A stretch of DNA of 6,261 nucleotides. It comes from Enterocloster bolteae (GTDB lineage: Bacteria; Bacillota_A; Clostridia; Lachnospirales; Lachnospiraceae). The translations under genes were made by a program, and so were the position numbers. Below the pieces are notes generated by a model. The model saw nothing but the letters and a program-made list of their open reading frames with translations. It was not told where the DNA came from and made no database searches. Below, in pieces: positions 1 through 5,875 of the stretch (its first letter is position 1; each line of letters begins with the position of its first letter). The stretch is from NCBI GenBank assembly GCA_021769025.1, contig JAETTS010000158.1, positions 1 through 6,261 on the forward strand, in the 5' to 3' direction.

Positions 1-71
1 CAGGCCCGCCTGGACCTGCTTTTTGTCAAATACCGCTTTTTAGAAACAGCGTCACATTGCAGTGACAAGCA

Positions 72-548
72 TCACACTCCGTCATCAACCAGAAGTTCTT
101 CTCCATCCGCCGCTGCCGTGGCCAGCTGGTCGCACCTCTCATTTTCCGGATGCCCGGCATGTCCCTTCACCCAGCAAAAGGTAACCCGATGCCGCTGTAC
201 AGCCTTTAGCATTCTCTTCCACAGATCAATGTTCTTTACCGGCCCGCTTTTGCCTCTCTTCCAATTGTTCTTCACCCAGTTGTCGATCCACCCCTGATTG
301 AATGCATCTGTCAGATACTTGGAATCCGAATACAACTCCACCTCACAAGAACGGTTCAGCGCCTCCAGTCCCACAATTGCTGCCATCAGCTCCATCCGGT
401 TGTTGGTAGTTCTCTCATACCCTGCTGACAGTTCCTTTTCGTGAAGGATTCCGTTCTGGTCTATGTACTGGAGGATCACTCCATATCCCCCCGGGCCGTC
501 CGGGTTCCCTCTGGCAGAGCCGTCTGTAAAGATACGTACCGTTCCCAT
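72..548 (-). CDS. rnhA: Ribonuclease HI
   Basis: This 158-residue protein is a bacterial RNase HI, a cytoplasmic enzyme that cuts the RNA strand of RNA:DNA hybrids such as R-loops and Okazaki primers. The N-terminus reads [16 protein letters not shown] ([15 protein letters not shown]), with the first catalytic aspartate at D9. The other acidic residues are E53 (in TNNRMELMA), D75 (in YSDSKY) and D140 (in NERCDQLA), and the flexible-loop histidine is H130 (in [10 protein letters not shown]), so the full active site is present. The basic, Trp-rich segment at about 86-100 ([15 protein letters not shown]) matches the substrate-binding 'basic protrusion' of E. coli-type RNase HI. Length is normal for the family. 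The ATG at 548 is preceded on the minus strand by AGGAG with 8 nt spacing. It lies 38 bp downstream of the beta-CASP nuclease gene with no terminator seen between them, so the two are probably co-transcribed. Confidence 0.96.
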   Translation of the reverse strand: MGTVRIFTDGSARGNPDGPGGYGVILQYIDQNGILHEKELSAGYERTTNNRMELMAAIVGLEALNRSCEVELYSDSKYLTDAFNQGWIDNWVKNNWKRGKSGPVKNIDLWKRMLKAVQRHRVTFCWVKGHAGHPENERCDQLATAAADGEELLVDDGV

Positions 549-586
549 AAGCTTTTCTCCTGTCTCAATCTTATTTTAAGGGATGC

Positions 587-2188
587 TTATCTGTCCCACT
601 TATCGCAGAGGGCATGGATCTGATCTGTAAACTTGGCCAGATCCTTGTTGGCTCCGCCTTCATTGTTGAAGATTACGCGGCGAAGACGGTCACATGCAGC
701 AACCAGACGGGCAAATACACCATCTGCACGTCTCCGGCTCTCTTTCTCTTTCTCCACCGGAATCCCCTCGGTGACAGTCAGCCACTGTCCGGCTGCCAAG
801 TCAAACACGGATCCGCTAAAAGGCGCCACTGCAGGAATCTTCTCTTCCTTTGTTAAGCGCTCCGCAAACTCCGTGGTGACCGAATCCTCTCCATGAACCA
901 CAAAGGTCATCTCCGGCTTCCTCTCAAAGGCCCGGATCCACTCCAGAAGCCCATCCACATCTGCATGGCCGCTGATTCCCTGAAGGGTCTTTATCTGAGC
1001 AACCACGTCAATGGACTCGCCAAACAGCTTCACAGAAGCCGCTCCGTCAACCAGGCTTCTTCCCAGAGTCGCGACGGCCTGGTATCCGGCGAACAGAATC
1101 GTACACTCCTTCCGCCACAGATTATGCTTCAGATGGTGGCGGATACGTCCTGCATCACACATGCCGGAAGCAGAGATGATCACCTTTGGCTTGGGATCAA
1201 AGTTGATTGCCACAGATTCCTCGCTGGTTACAGAAAGCTTCAGCCCCGGGAAATCGATGGGGTTGATGCCGCAGGCCACAAGCTGCCTGGTCTCCTCCGC
1301 ATAGCACCGGATCAGGTTCTGCTTGAACACATGGGTGGCCTCCACAGCCAGCGGGCTGTCCACATAGACCTCATACCCGTCATGCCCCTGCACCATATGG
1401 TCCAGCTTGATCTTTCTCAAGAAGTACAGAAGTTCCTGGGTTCTGCCTACGGCAAATGCAGGGATCACCACATTGCCGCCCCGGTCAAAGGTCTCCTGAA
1501 TGATCTGGCTTAACTCCCCGGTGTAATCCTTTCTCCTCTCATGCTTCCGATTGCCGTAGGTGCTCTCCATCACCACATAGTCTGCTTCCTTTATGTACTC
1601 CGGATCCCGAATCAGCGGCTTATTCTTGCTGCCGATGTCACCGGAAAAGACGATCTTCTTCGTCAAGCCTTCTTCTGTACACCATACCTCGATGGAGGCA
1701 GACCCCAGCAGATGGCCGGCGTTGGTAAAGCGGACAGTAATGTCATCGTTTAACGCCGTCTTCTCATCATATTCGTAGACTTCCAGGTGCTCGATAGCGC
1801 CGGCAGCGTCATTTACAGTATACAGCGGCGGAACCTCCGGAAGGCCGGCTCTTCTGGCCTTTCGGTTCTTCCACTCCGCCTCCATCTCCTGAATGTGGGC
1901 GCTATCCTTCAACATAATCCTGCACAGATCGCCGGTGGCGATGGTCGTGACGATCTTTCCTCTGAATCCCTTGGCGTAGATCAGAGGGATCAGGCCTGCA
2001 TGGTCGATGTGGGCATGGGTTAAAAGTACATAGTCAATCTCCCCGCAACTGACCGGCAGTTCTGCATTCTCATACACATTCAATCCCTGTTCCATACCAC
2101 AGTCAACCAAAAGCTTGGTGGCACCGCATTCCAGATAATGACAGCTGCCAGTAACCTCATGGTCTGCCCCAATAAACATTAGCTTCAT
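587..2188 (-). CDS. Beta-CASP metallo-beta-lactamase-fold ribonuclease (CPSF73/TTHA0252-like)
   Basis: A 533-residue MBL-fold protein with a beta-CASP insertion, the architecture of RNA-processing nucleases. Zinc ligands are visible: H58, H60, D62 and H63 in THAHIDHAG, H159 in NAGHLLGSA, D183 in SGDIG, and H431 in VVHGE. Beta-CASP motif A is E207 in ESTYGNR, motif B is the HH in the segment SASGMCDAGRIRHHL (about 338-352), and motif C is H407 in SGHAD. The HAHIDH form, rather than the HGHEDH of RNase J, places it with the archaeal/eukaryotic CPSF73-like and Thermus TTHA0252 group, where members are endo- and/or 5'-3' exonucleases; its RNA target cannot be told from sequence. About 60 residues (475-533) follow the core: a charged linker, then a helical-looking segment with paired Arg and two Cys, longer than the 431-residue Thermus protein. 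The ATG at 2188 follows a near-ideal AAGGAGGT with 7 nt spacing. It heads a likely operon with rnhA. Confidence 0.92.
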   Translation of the reverse strand: MKLMFIGADHEVTGSCHYLECGATKLLVDCGMEQGLNVYENAELPVSCGEIDYVLLTHAHIDHAGLIPLIYAKGFRGKIVTTIATGDLCRIMLKDSAHIQEMEAEWKNRKARRAGLPEVPPLYTVNDAAGAIEHLEVYEYDEKTALNDDITVRFTNAGHLLGSASIEVWCTEEGLTKKIVFSGDIGSKNKPLIRDPEYIKEADYVVMESTYGNRKHERRKDYTGELSQIIQETFDRGGNVVIPAFAVGRTQELLYFLRKIKLDHMVQGHDGYEVYVDSPLAVEATHVFKQNLIRCYAEETRQLVACGINPIDFPGLKLSVTSEESVAINFDPKPKVIISASGMCDAGRIRHHLKHNLWRKECTILFAGYQAVATLGRSLVDGAASVKLFGESIDVVAQIKTLQGISGHADVDGLLEWIRAFERKPEMTFVVHGEDSVTTEFAERLTKEEKIPAVAPFSGSVFDLAAGQWLTVTEGIPVEKEKESRRRADGVFARLVAACDRLRRVIFNNEGGANKDLAKFTDQIHALCDKWDR

Positions 2189-2254
2189 AGATTATACCTC
2201 CTTCGTGTTTTTTCCCCTGTCTTTGGTACACCGTTTCCCAATGCTTATACTTCC

Positions 2255-2283
2255 ATTGTATCACAGATCAGATAATAATACAA
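2255..2283 (-). promoter_or_regulatory. Vegetative (sigma-A type) promoter for the beta-CASP nuclease-rnhA pair
   Basis: On the minus strand, TTGTAT (2278-2283) and TACAAT (2255-2260) are separated by exactly 17 nt. The -10 is extended by TG one base upstream (TGATACAAT), which can compensate for the weak -35 (3 of 6 matches). Transcription would start near 2248, about 60 nt ahead of the nuclease ATG. The -35 lies inside the last codons of spoIVA. This would let the nuclease and rnhA be expressed in growing cells independently of sporulation. Prediction from motif match only. Confidence 0.55.
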
Positions 2284-3743
2284 ATCATACCGCCATTACT
2301 GTCATTAATTATTTTCTGGAGGGTATCCTGCAGCTTCATCTGGCAATCCTCCGTCACCTGGGATACCTTGGCCTGAATCCCGTCCTCCACGATCTGCTGA
2401 ATGGACTTTCCGAAAATATTGGTGTTCCAGATCCCGTCCTCGCTTTCCTTTGCATTCTGTTTTATGTAAGTGATCAGATCCTCCGCCTGCTGCTGGCTTC
2501 CCACAATGGGAGCGATCTCGGTCTCGATATGGGCTTTGATCATGTTGATGGACGGAGCCTCCGCCTTCATCTTTACCCCGTATTTATTGCCGTGCTTGAT
2601 GACCTGTGGCTCATCCAGGATTACTTCTGACCGCTCCGGAGTCACCACCCCGTAGCCCCGCAGCCGTACCTGGCTGATGGCGTTCTGCACTTTCTCATAC
2701 TCCTGCTTCATCTTGGCAAGGCTGCTTAAGGTCTGCATCAGCTGGTATTCCCCCTCGATGGGAAGGCCCACATAGTCGCTTAGGATCTGATAATAATAAT
2801 TGTCGTTTACATCCACATTGATGGAAACTGTGCCGTCAGACAGATCCATTTTGTCTGTTTTCATTCCCCGTATGGTATCTGTAGCCACATCCAAAAGGCT
2901 TTCTGTAATGTCCTTCATCTGGGTCACATTTCCCAGAATCTCTCTCACGGTCTCTATAACCCCTGCTTTCAACCAATGATCCGCCGACAAAATCTCCAGC
3001 CATTTGGGGACAAAGAAGTTTAACTGGGTCACAGGAAATTCCTTCAGAATCCGTTCCAGGATCCGAAAAATATCTTCCTTTTTAAGCTGCTCGCAGTTGA
3101 CAGGAAGAACCGTCACGCCGTAGGTCTTCTCCATCTCCTCCGCCAGCCGTTCTGTCTCCTCCGAGTAGGGCCTGGTAGAATTTAAAAGAACCAGAAACGG
3201 CTTTCCTATGGCCTTCAACTCCTCCACCGTCTTTTCCTCCGCAGGGATATACGACTCTCTCTTCAAGTCTCCGATGGTTCCGTCTGTAGTCACCACAACG
3301 CCGATGGTGGAGTGATCCGTGATCACTTTCCTGGTTCCGATCTCCGCCGCCTTGGTAAAGGGAATCTGGTACTCATACCATGGCGTCTTCACCAGCCGTT
3401 CCTGCTGGTTCTCAATATGCCCTGCCGCCCCGTCTACCATGAAGCCTACACAGTCAATCAACCGTACCTTGGCTTCAATGCTGTCATCCAGCTTCAGCTT
3501 TGCCGCCTCTTTGGGAATAAACTTAGGCTCCGTGGTCATGATCGTCTTCCCTCCGGAGCTCTGGGGTAACTCATCTCTGGTCTGGTTCCTTAAATGCTCG
3601 TCTTCCATAGCCGGAAGCACCAAAAGCTCCATGAACCTCTTGATAAACGTGGACTTGCCAGTGCGAACCGGCCCCACCACGCCCAGATAGATTTCTCCTC
3701 CTGTTCTGGCTTTTATGTCCTTATATACAGAAAACTGTTCCAT
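2268..3743 (-). CDS. spoIVA: Stage IV sporulation protein A, spore coat basement-layer ATPase
   Basis: This 491-residue protein is SpoIVA, made in the mother cell. It coats the outer forespore membrane, polymerises on ATP hydrolysis, and is the platform on which the spore coat is built; the cortex also depends on it. In B. subtilis it is anchored by the small peptide SpoVM. The Walker A motif is GPVRTGKS at 24-31 with K30; the Walker B-type aspartate is D97 in VRLIDCVG; T70 and T71 fit the sensor threonines described for the B. subtilis protein. The N-terminal TRAFAC-like ATPase domain covers roughly 1-235, followed by a middle domain and a C-terminal domain ending in the family's typical hydrophobic tail (GGMICIII). 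Length is nearly identical to the 492-residue B. subtilis protein, so it is intact. The ATG at 3743 follows AAGGGGGT with about 7 nt spacing. It stands as a single gene behind a sigma-E-like promoter. Confidence 0.98.
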   Translation of the reverse strand: MEQFSVYKDIKARTGGEIYLGVVGPVRTGKSTFIKRFMELLVLPAMEDEHLRNQTRDELPQSSGGKTIMTTEPKFIPKEAAKLKLDDSIEAKVRLIDCVGFMVDGAAGHIENQQERLVKTPWYEYQIPFTKAAEIGTRKVITDHSTIGVVVTTDGTIGDLKRESYIPAEEKTVEELKAIGKPFLVLLNSTRPYSEETERLAEEMEKTYGVTVLPVNCEQLKKEDIFRILERILKEFPVTQLNFFVPKWLEILSADHWLKAGVIETVREILGNVTQMKDITESLLDVATDTIRGMKTDKMDLSDGTVSINVDVNDNYYYQILSDYVGLPIEGEYQLMQTLSSLAKMKQEYEKVQNAISQVRLRGYGVVTPERSEVILDEPQVIKHGNKYGVKMKAEAPSINMIKAHIETEIAPIVGSQQQAEDLITYIKQNAKESEDGIWNTNIFGKSIQQIVEDGIQAKVSQVTEDCQMKLQDTLQKIINDSNGGMICIII

Positions 3744-3749
3744 AAAAAT

Positions 3750-3787
3750 ACCCCCTTGCTGTGCTGATTAAGTATATGCAGGGGGGT
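3750..3787 (-). promoter_or_regulatory. Inverted repeat able to pair with the spoIVA ribosome binding site
   Basis: On the minus strand ACCCCC (3787-3782) is the exact complement of GGGGGT (3755-3750), the core of the spoIVA ribosome binding site. The 26-nt loop contains the predicted sigma-E -10 element and start point. A transcript entering from upstream could therefore fold and hide the ribosome binding site, while one starting near 3764 lacks the left arm and would leave it free. The pairing is seen directly; the regulatory role is inference. Confidence 0.4.
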
Positions 3788-3800
3788 GTTTTCCATATGC
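3771..3800 (-). promoter_or_regulatory. Sigma-E-like mother-cell promoter of spoIVA
   Basis: On the minus strand GCATATG (3794-3800) and CATATACT (3771-3778) are 15 nt apart. These resemble the sigma-E consensus (an ATATT-like -35 and CATACAAT-like -10, spaced about 14-15 nt). The predicted start near 3764 gives a leader of about 20 nt that just contains the ribosome binding site. spoIVA is a known sigma-E target in Bacillus and Clostridia, so motif and context agree. Confidence 0.6.
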
Positions 3801-3844
3801 ATAAATTGTGTGAAAGGCCTGCCTGGAGAGAGGCTTCAATTGTC

Positions 3845-3868
3845 TCTGGCACAAGGTCTGGCATAAGG
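3845..3868. repeat. Two tandem 12-bp units
   Basis: TCTGGCACAAGG (3845-3856) is followed at once by TCTGGCATAAGG (3857-3868), identical but for one C/T difference. It sits inside the non-coding island; no function is evident. Only two copies are present. Confidence 0.6.
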
Positions 3869-3955
3869 GGACGCTTTCAAAGTAAACCCCCATGCCGCTT
3901 TTCCGGCACCACGATAAATGAAAGGGGGTTACTATGAACCTCCGGGGGATGCACA

Positions 3956-3982
3956 CAAAATGCCAAAAGCGGGCATTTTGGC
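3956..3982. repeat. Overlapping inverted repeats that form alternative hairpins
   Basis: CAAAATGCC (3956-3964) and GGCATTTTG (3972-3980) form a perfect 9-bp stem with a 7-nt loop. The overlapping pair GCCAAAA (3962-3968) and TTTTGGC (3976-3982) forms a perfect 7-bp stem, also with a 7-nt loop. The two use the same bases, so only one can form at a time. Neither is followed by a strong T-tract on either strand, so a simple terminator is less likely. Confidence 0.55.
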
Positions 3983-3990
3983 GCTTGTAC

Positions 3991-4015
3991 GGACAGCGCA
4001 GCAAGTGCGCAGTCC
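3991..4015. repeat. GC-rich hairpin
   Basis: GGAC pairs with GTCC at the ends, then one A/A mismatch, then GCGCA pairs with TGCGC around a 5-nt loop, making a nearly perfect 25-nt palindrome nine bases after the preceding hairpin. No T-run follows on either strand. It ends 26 bp before the -35 of the small-gene promoter, so it could be a protein-binding site or part of a structured RNA. Confidence 0.5.
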
Positions 4016-4041
4016 TACTGTAAGAATTCGAGACTTTCATA

Positions 4042-4070
4042 GTGACTTTGTGTTTCAACTATGATATACT
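4042..4070 (+). promoter_or_regulatory. Extended -10 promoter of the small gene
   Basis: GTGACT (4042-4047, four of six matches to TTGACA) is 17 nt from TATACT (4065-4070, five of six). A TG one base upstream of the -10 makes it an extended -10 (TGATATACT). The predicted start is near 4077, giving a leader of about 50 nt. The surrounding sequence is AT-rich, as expected for a vegetative promoter. Confidence 0.65.
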
Positions 4071-4092
4071 AATTAATAAATAAGCTCAAATG

Positions 4093-4123
4093 AAACCACA
4101 TGGTTTTTAAAACCGGAGGTGAT
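4093..4123 (+). promoter_or_regulatory. Leader with ribosome binding site and two competing short stems
   Basis: GGAGGTGAT (4115-4123) is a near-perfect anti-16S match with 7 nt from GGAGG to the ATG at 4127. This fixes the start there, and not at the in-frame ATG at 4100, which has no ribosome binding site. Just upstream, GGTTT (4102-4106) can pair either with AAACC at 4093-4097 or with AAACC at 4110-4114, the latter ending directly against GGAGG. The ribosome binding site is strong; any switching role of the stems is speculative. Confidence 0.6.
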
Positions 4124-4126
4124 GGA

Positions 4127-4318
4127 ATGCCAAATATGTCAGATATTATAAAAGATTCTGTTGTTGAGTTTTCACGGTTGCAAAACTGGATGTTGTCAGC
4201 AAAAGAGAACAACGATATAAGCACCTACAAGATGATGTTCGACCGCTATGTGGAATTGAAAGTCATTCTTGCAACCGCTGGTGTAAATGTTACGGAACTG
4301 GACAAAATAAAAGAATAG
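4127..4318 (+). CDS. Small helical protein of unknown function (63 residues)
   Basis: I do not recognise this family. The product (starting MPNMSDIIKDSV, ending VTELDKIKE) has no signal peptide, membrane segment, cysteine or known metal or nucleotide motif. It reads as two amphipathic helices, about residues 5-28 and 31-48, joined by a short NND turn, with a charged tail; a helical hairpin or small oligomerising protein is plausible. Support for a real gene is good: a near-ideal ribosome binding site, an extended -10 promoter with 17-nt spacing upstream, and a terminator 10 bp after the stop. Its base composition is clearly more AT-rich than spoIVA or the liv genes, and it is the only plus-strand gene here, consistent with a separately acquired unit. 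It could be a regulator, an antitoxin-like or phage-derived small protein, or an orphan; the sequence does not tell which. Confidence 0.75.
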   Translation: MPNMSDIIKDSVVEFSRLQNWMLSAKENNDISTYKMMFDRYVELKVILATAGVNVTELDKIKE

Positions 4319-4328
4319 CAGAGCCAAA

Positions 4329-4375
4329 AGGACGGACAGCTTTCAAAATCTTATATGCTGCCCGTCCTCTGTTTT
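4329..4375. terminator. Bidirectional intrinsic terminator between the small gene and livF
   Basis: AGGACGG (4329-4335) pairs with CCGTCCT (4362-4368). After one A/C mismatch, CAGC (4337-4340) pairs with GCTG (4357-4360) around a 16-nt loop. On the plus strand the stem is followed by CTGTTTTGTT; on the minus strand it is followed by TTTTGG. It therefore fits the end of both convergent units, the small gene and the liv operon. The T-tracts are short, so some read-through is possible. Confidence 0.75.
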
Positions 4376-4391
4376 GTTACCTGCATTCTTC

Positions 4392-5102
4392 CTACTCGCT
4401 TAAATAAGCCTTCTTCACCGAATCGTCATTCATCAGTTCCTTGGCATCGCCGCTTAAAACAATATTCCCGGTTTCCAGAACATAGGCCTTATCGGCAATG
4501 GAAAGTGCCTTCTTGGCGTTTTGCTCCACCAACAGTACTGTGGTGCCTGACTTGTTGATCTCCTGAATAATCTCAAAGATCTCATTCACATAGATGGGGG
4601 AAAGCCCCATGGAAGGCTCATCCATAACAATCAGCCTGGGGTGTGACATTAAAGCCCTTCCCATGGCAAGCATCTGCTGCTCGCCGCCACTTAAGGTTCC
4701 GGCCAGCTGATTCTTCCTCTCTTCCAGCCGCGGGAACCGTTTATAGATGGTCTCAAGGGTCTCTTCCAACTCCGCCTTATCCTTCCTGGTATAGGCACCC
4801 ATCTTCAGGTTCTGAAGCACGGTCATCTCTGCAAATACACGCCGACCCTCCGGCACATGGGCGATCCCCATGGATACCAGCTTGTATCCTGGAATCCTGG
4901 TGATCTCCTTTCCCTCATAGAAGATCTTCCCTGATTTCGCAGGAATCAGGCCGGTGATGGTCTGAAGGGTTGTGGTCTTTCCTGCGCCGTTGGCACCAAT
5001 GAGGGCAATGATCTCCCCCTCATTCACTTCAAAAGAGATTCCCTTGATGGCCTGGATCACACCATAATACACTTCCAGATCCTTTACTTCCAGTATTGCC
5101 AT
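4392..5102 (-). CDS. livF: Branched-chain amino acid ABC transporter, ATP-binding protein LivF
   Basis: A 236-residue ABC ATPase of the HAAT (branched-chain amino acid) family, one of two different nucleotide-binding subunits that power import of Leu/Ile/Val-type substrates at the cytoplasmic membrane. Walker A is GANGAGKT at 36-43, the signature is LSGGEQ at 137-142, and Walker B is LIVMDE at 157-162. VPEGRRVF (83-90) at the Q-loop region and Gln in place of the switch histidine (Q193 in LVEQN) are normal LivF features, not damage. Length fits the family. The ATG at 5102 lies 14 bp after livG, and its AGGAGG ribosome binding site overlaps the livG stop region. It is the last gene of the operon, ahead of the bidirectional terminator. 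A related amide or urea substrate cannot be excluded because the binding protein is outside the window. Confidence 0.94.
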   Translation of the reverse strand: MAILEVKDLEVYYGVIQAIKGISFEVNEGEIIALIGANGAGKTTTLQTITGLIPAKSGKIFYEGKEITRIPGYKLVSMGIAHVPEGRRVFAEMTVLQNLKMGAYTRKDKAELEETLETIYKRFPRLEERKNQLAGTLSGGEQQMLAMGRALMSHPRLIVMDEPSMGLSPIYVNEIFEIIQEINKSGTTVLLVEQNAKKALSIADKAYVLETGNIVLSGDAKELMNDDSVKKAYLSE

Positions 5103-5116
5103 AATGTCCTCTCCTC

Positions 5117-5875
5117 CTACTCTCCAAGATAAGCCGTGATAACCCGCTTGTCATTGAGCACATCCGATGTGTCTCCCTGAGTCAAAACCTGGCCGAAGTT
5201 TAACACGGTCAGTTTCTCACAGATACCGGACACCAGCTTCATATCATGCTCAATCAGCAGGATGGTCATGTCAAAATTATCTCTCACGAACCGAATGGTC
5301 TCCATCAGTTCCGCCGTCTCATTGGGGTTCATGCCTGCAGCCGGCTCGTCTAACAGAAGAAGCTTGGGATCCGTGGCAAGAGCTCTGGCGATCTCCAGCT
5401 TTCTCTGCTTGCCATAGGGTAAGTTGGATGCCTTGTAATCCTGCTCCTTATCCAGGTCAAAGACCTTTAGAAGTTCCATGGCCTTCTCATTCATCTCTTT
5501 CTCCACCTTAAAATACCTGGGCAGGCGAAAGATCCCCTCCAGGGTAGAGTAAGGATGATGGTTGTGAAGCCCTGCCTTAACATTGTCAAGAACGCTTAAT
5601 TCCTTAAACAGACGGATATTCTGAAACGTTCTGGCGATTCCCTCCTGATTGATCTCAATGGTCTTCTTCCCGGTAATATTGGCCCCGTCCAGAAGAATGG
5701 AGCCATGATCTGGCTTATAGACACCAGTCAATAAGTTAAATACCGTGGTCTTGCCGGCCCCGTTAGGTCCGATGAGGCCGTACAGCTGCCCCTTCTCTAT
5801 AGTCACGTTAAAATTGTCCACTGCCTTCAGACCACCGAAGGAAATGCCCAGATTCTTTACTTCCAACATTGCCAT
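5117..5875 (-). CDS. livG: Branched-chain amino acid ABC transporter, ATP-binding protein LivG
   Basis: A 252-residue ABC ATPase, the partner of LivF in the same importer. Walker A is GPNGAGKT at 36-43, the Q-loop glutamine is Q85 in ARTFQNIRLF, the signature region is the LivG-type LPYGKQRKLEIARAL (152-166), Walker B is LLLLDEP at 172-178, and the switch histidine is H210 in IEHDM. The GIARTFQ motif and the non-LSGGQ signature separate it from LivF. Length is typical. Its ATG directly follows the livM stop codon (TAA then ATG), and its AAAGGAGG ribosome binding site lies within the last livM codons with 8 nt spacing, pointing to translational coupling. Confidence 0.94.
   Translation of the reverse strand: MAMLEVKNLGISFGGLKAVDNFNVTIEKGQLYGLIGPNGAGKTTVFNLLTGVYKPDHGSILLDGANITGKKTIEINQEGIARTFQNIRLFKELSVLDNVKAGLHNHHPYSTLEGIFRLPRYFKVEKEMNEKAMELLKVFDLDKEQDYKASNLPYGKQRKLEIARALATDPKLLLLDEPAAGMNPNETAELMETIRFVRDNFDMTILLIEHDMKLVSGICEKLTVLNFGQVLTQGDTSDVLNDKRVITAYLGE

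Larger units (their letters stand above)
3744..4126. other. 383-bp palindrome-rich non-coding region between spoIVA and the small gene
   Basis: No convincing gene lies here. The stretch holds the spoIVA promoter and ribosome binding site on the left, the small-gene promoter and leader on the right, and between them a run of short inverted repeats (for example 3860-3864 with 3892-3896, 3893-3897 with 3904-3908, 3956-3980, 3991-4015). It also has several runs of five or six G or C (3751-3755, 3781-3786, 3887-3891, 3924-3928, 3944-3948). The density of hairpins suggests a structured RNA, a small miniature-transposon or REP-like repeat, or a decayed element; the sequence alone does not decide. 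I recognise no named riboswitch or RNA family in it. Confidence 0.6.

Noticed and set aside
51..66. Short inverted repeat GTCAC-6 nt-GTGAC just downstream of rnhA, considered as its terminator.
   Set aside because: The stem is only 5 bp and is not followed by a clear T-tract on the minus strand (GCTGTTTCT). The rest of 1-71 shows nothing else convincing, and the window edge is too close to judge.
893..1513. A 206-codon plus-strand open frame opposite the beta-CASP nuclease gene.
   Set aside because: It lies wholly antisense to a gene with all catalytic motifs intact, and its translation has no recognisable domain. It is a shadow of the real reading frame, as are the shorter antisense frames over rnhA, spoIVA, livF and livG.
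3821..3870. GGAGAG-containing stretch considered as part of a glycine-type riboswitch.
   Set aside because: The conserved core and paired aptamer layout are not visible, and it is not placed as the leader of a fitting gene.
3931..4045. A near match between ACTATGAA (3931-3938) and TTCATAGT (4036-4043) in inverted orientation, considered as ends of an inserted element.
   Set aside because: It is only 8 bp long, has no flanking duplication, and does not enclose the small gene.
3768..4058. A 96-codon minus-strand open frame beginning with TTG at 4058 in the intergenic region.
   Set aside because: It has no ribosome binding site, an odd composition rich in Cys, His, Arg and Phe, and covers the spoIVA promoter and several palindromes. 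It is most likely a chance open frame.
3938..4120. ACCTCCGG at 3938-3945 is an exact complement of the small-gene ribosome binding site CCGGAGGT at 4113-4120.
   Set aside because: It lies about 170 nt away and upstream of the predicted transcript start, so it would not be in the same RNA; eight-base complements to a ribosome binding site arise easily by chance.
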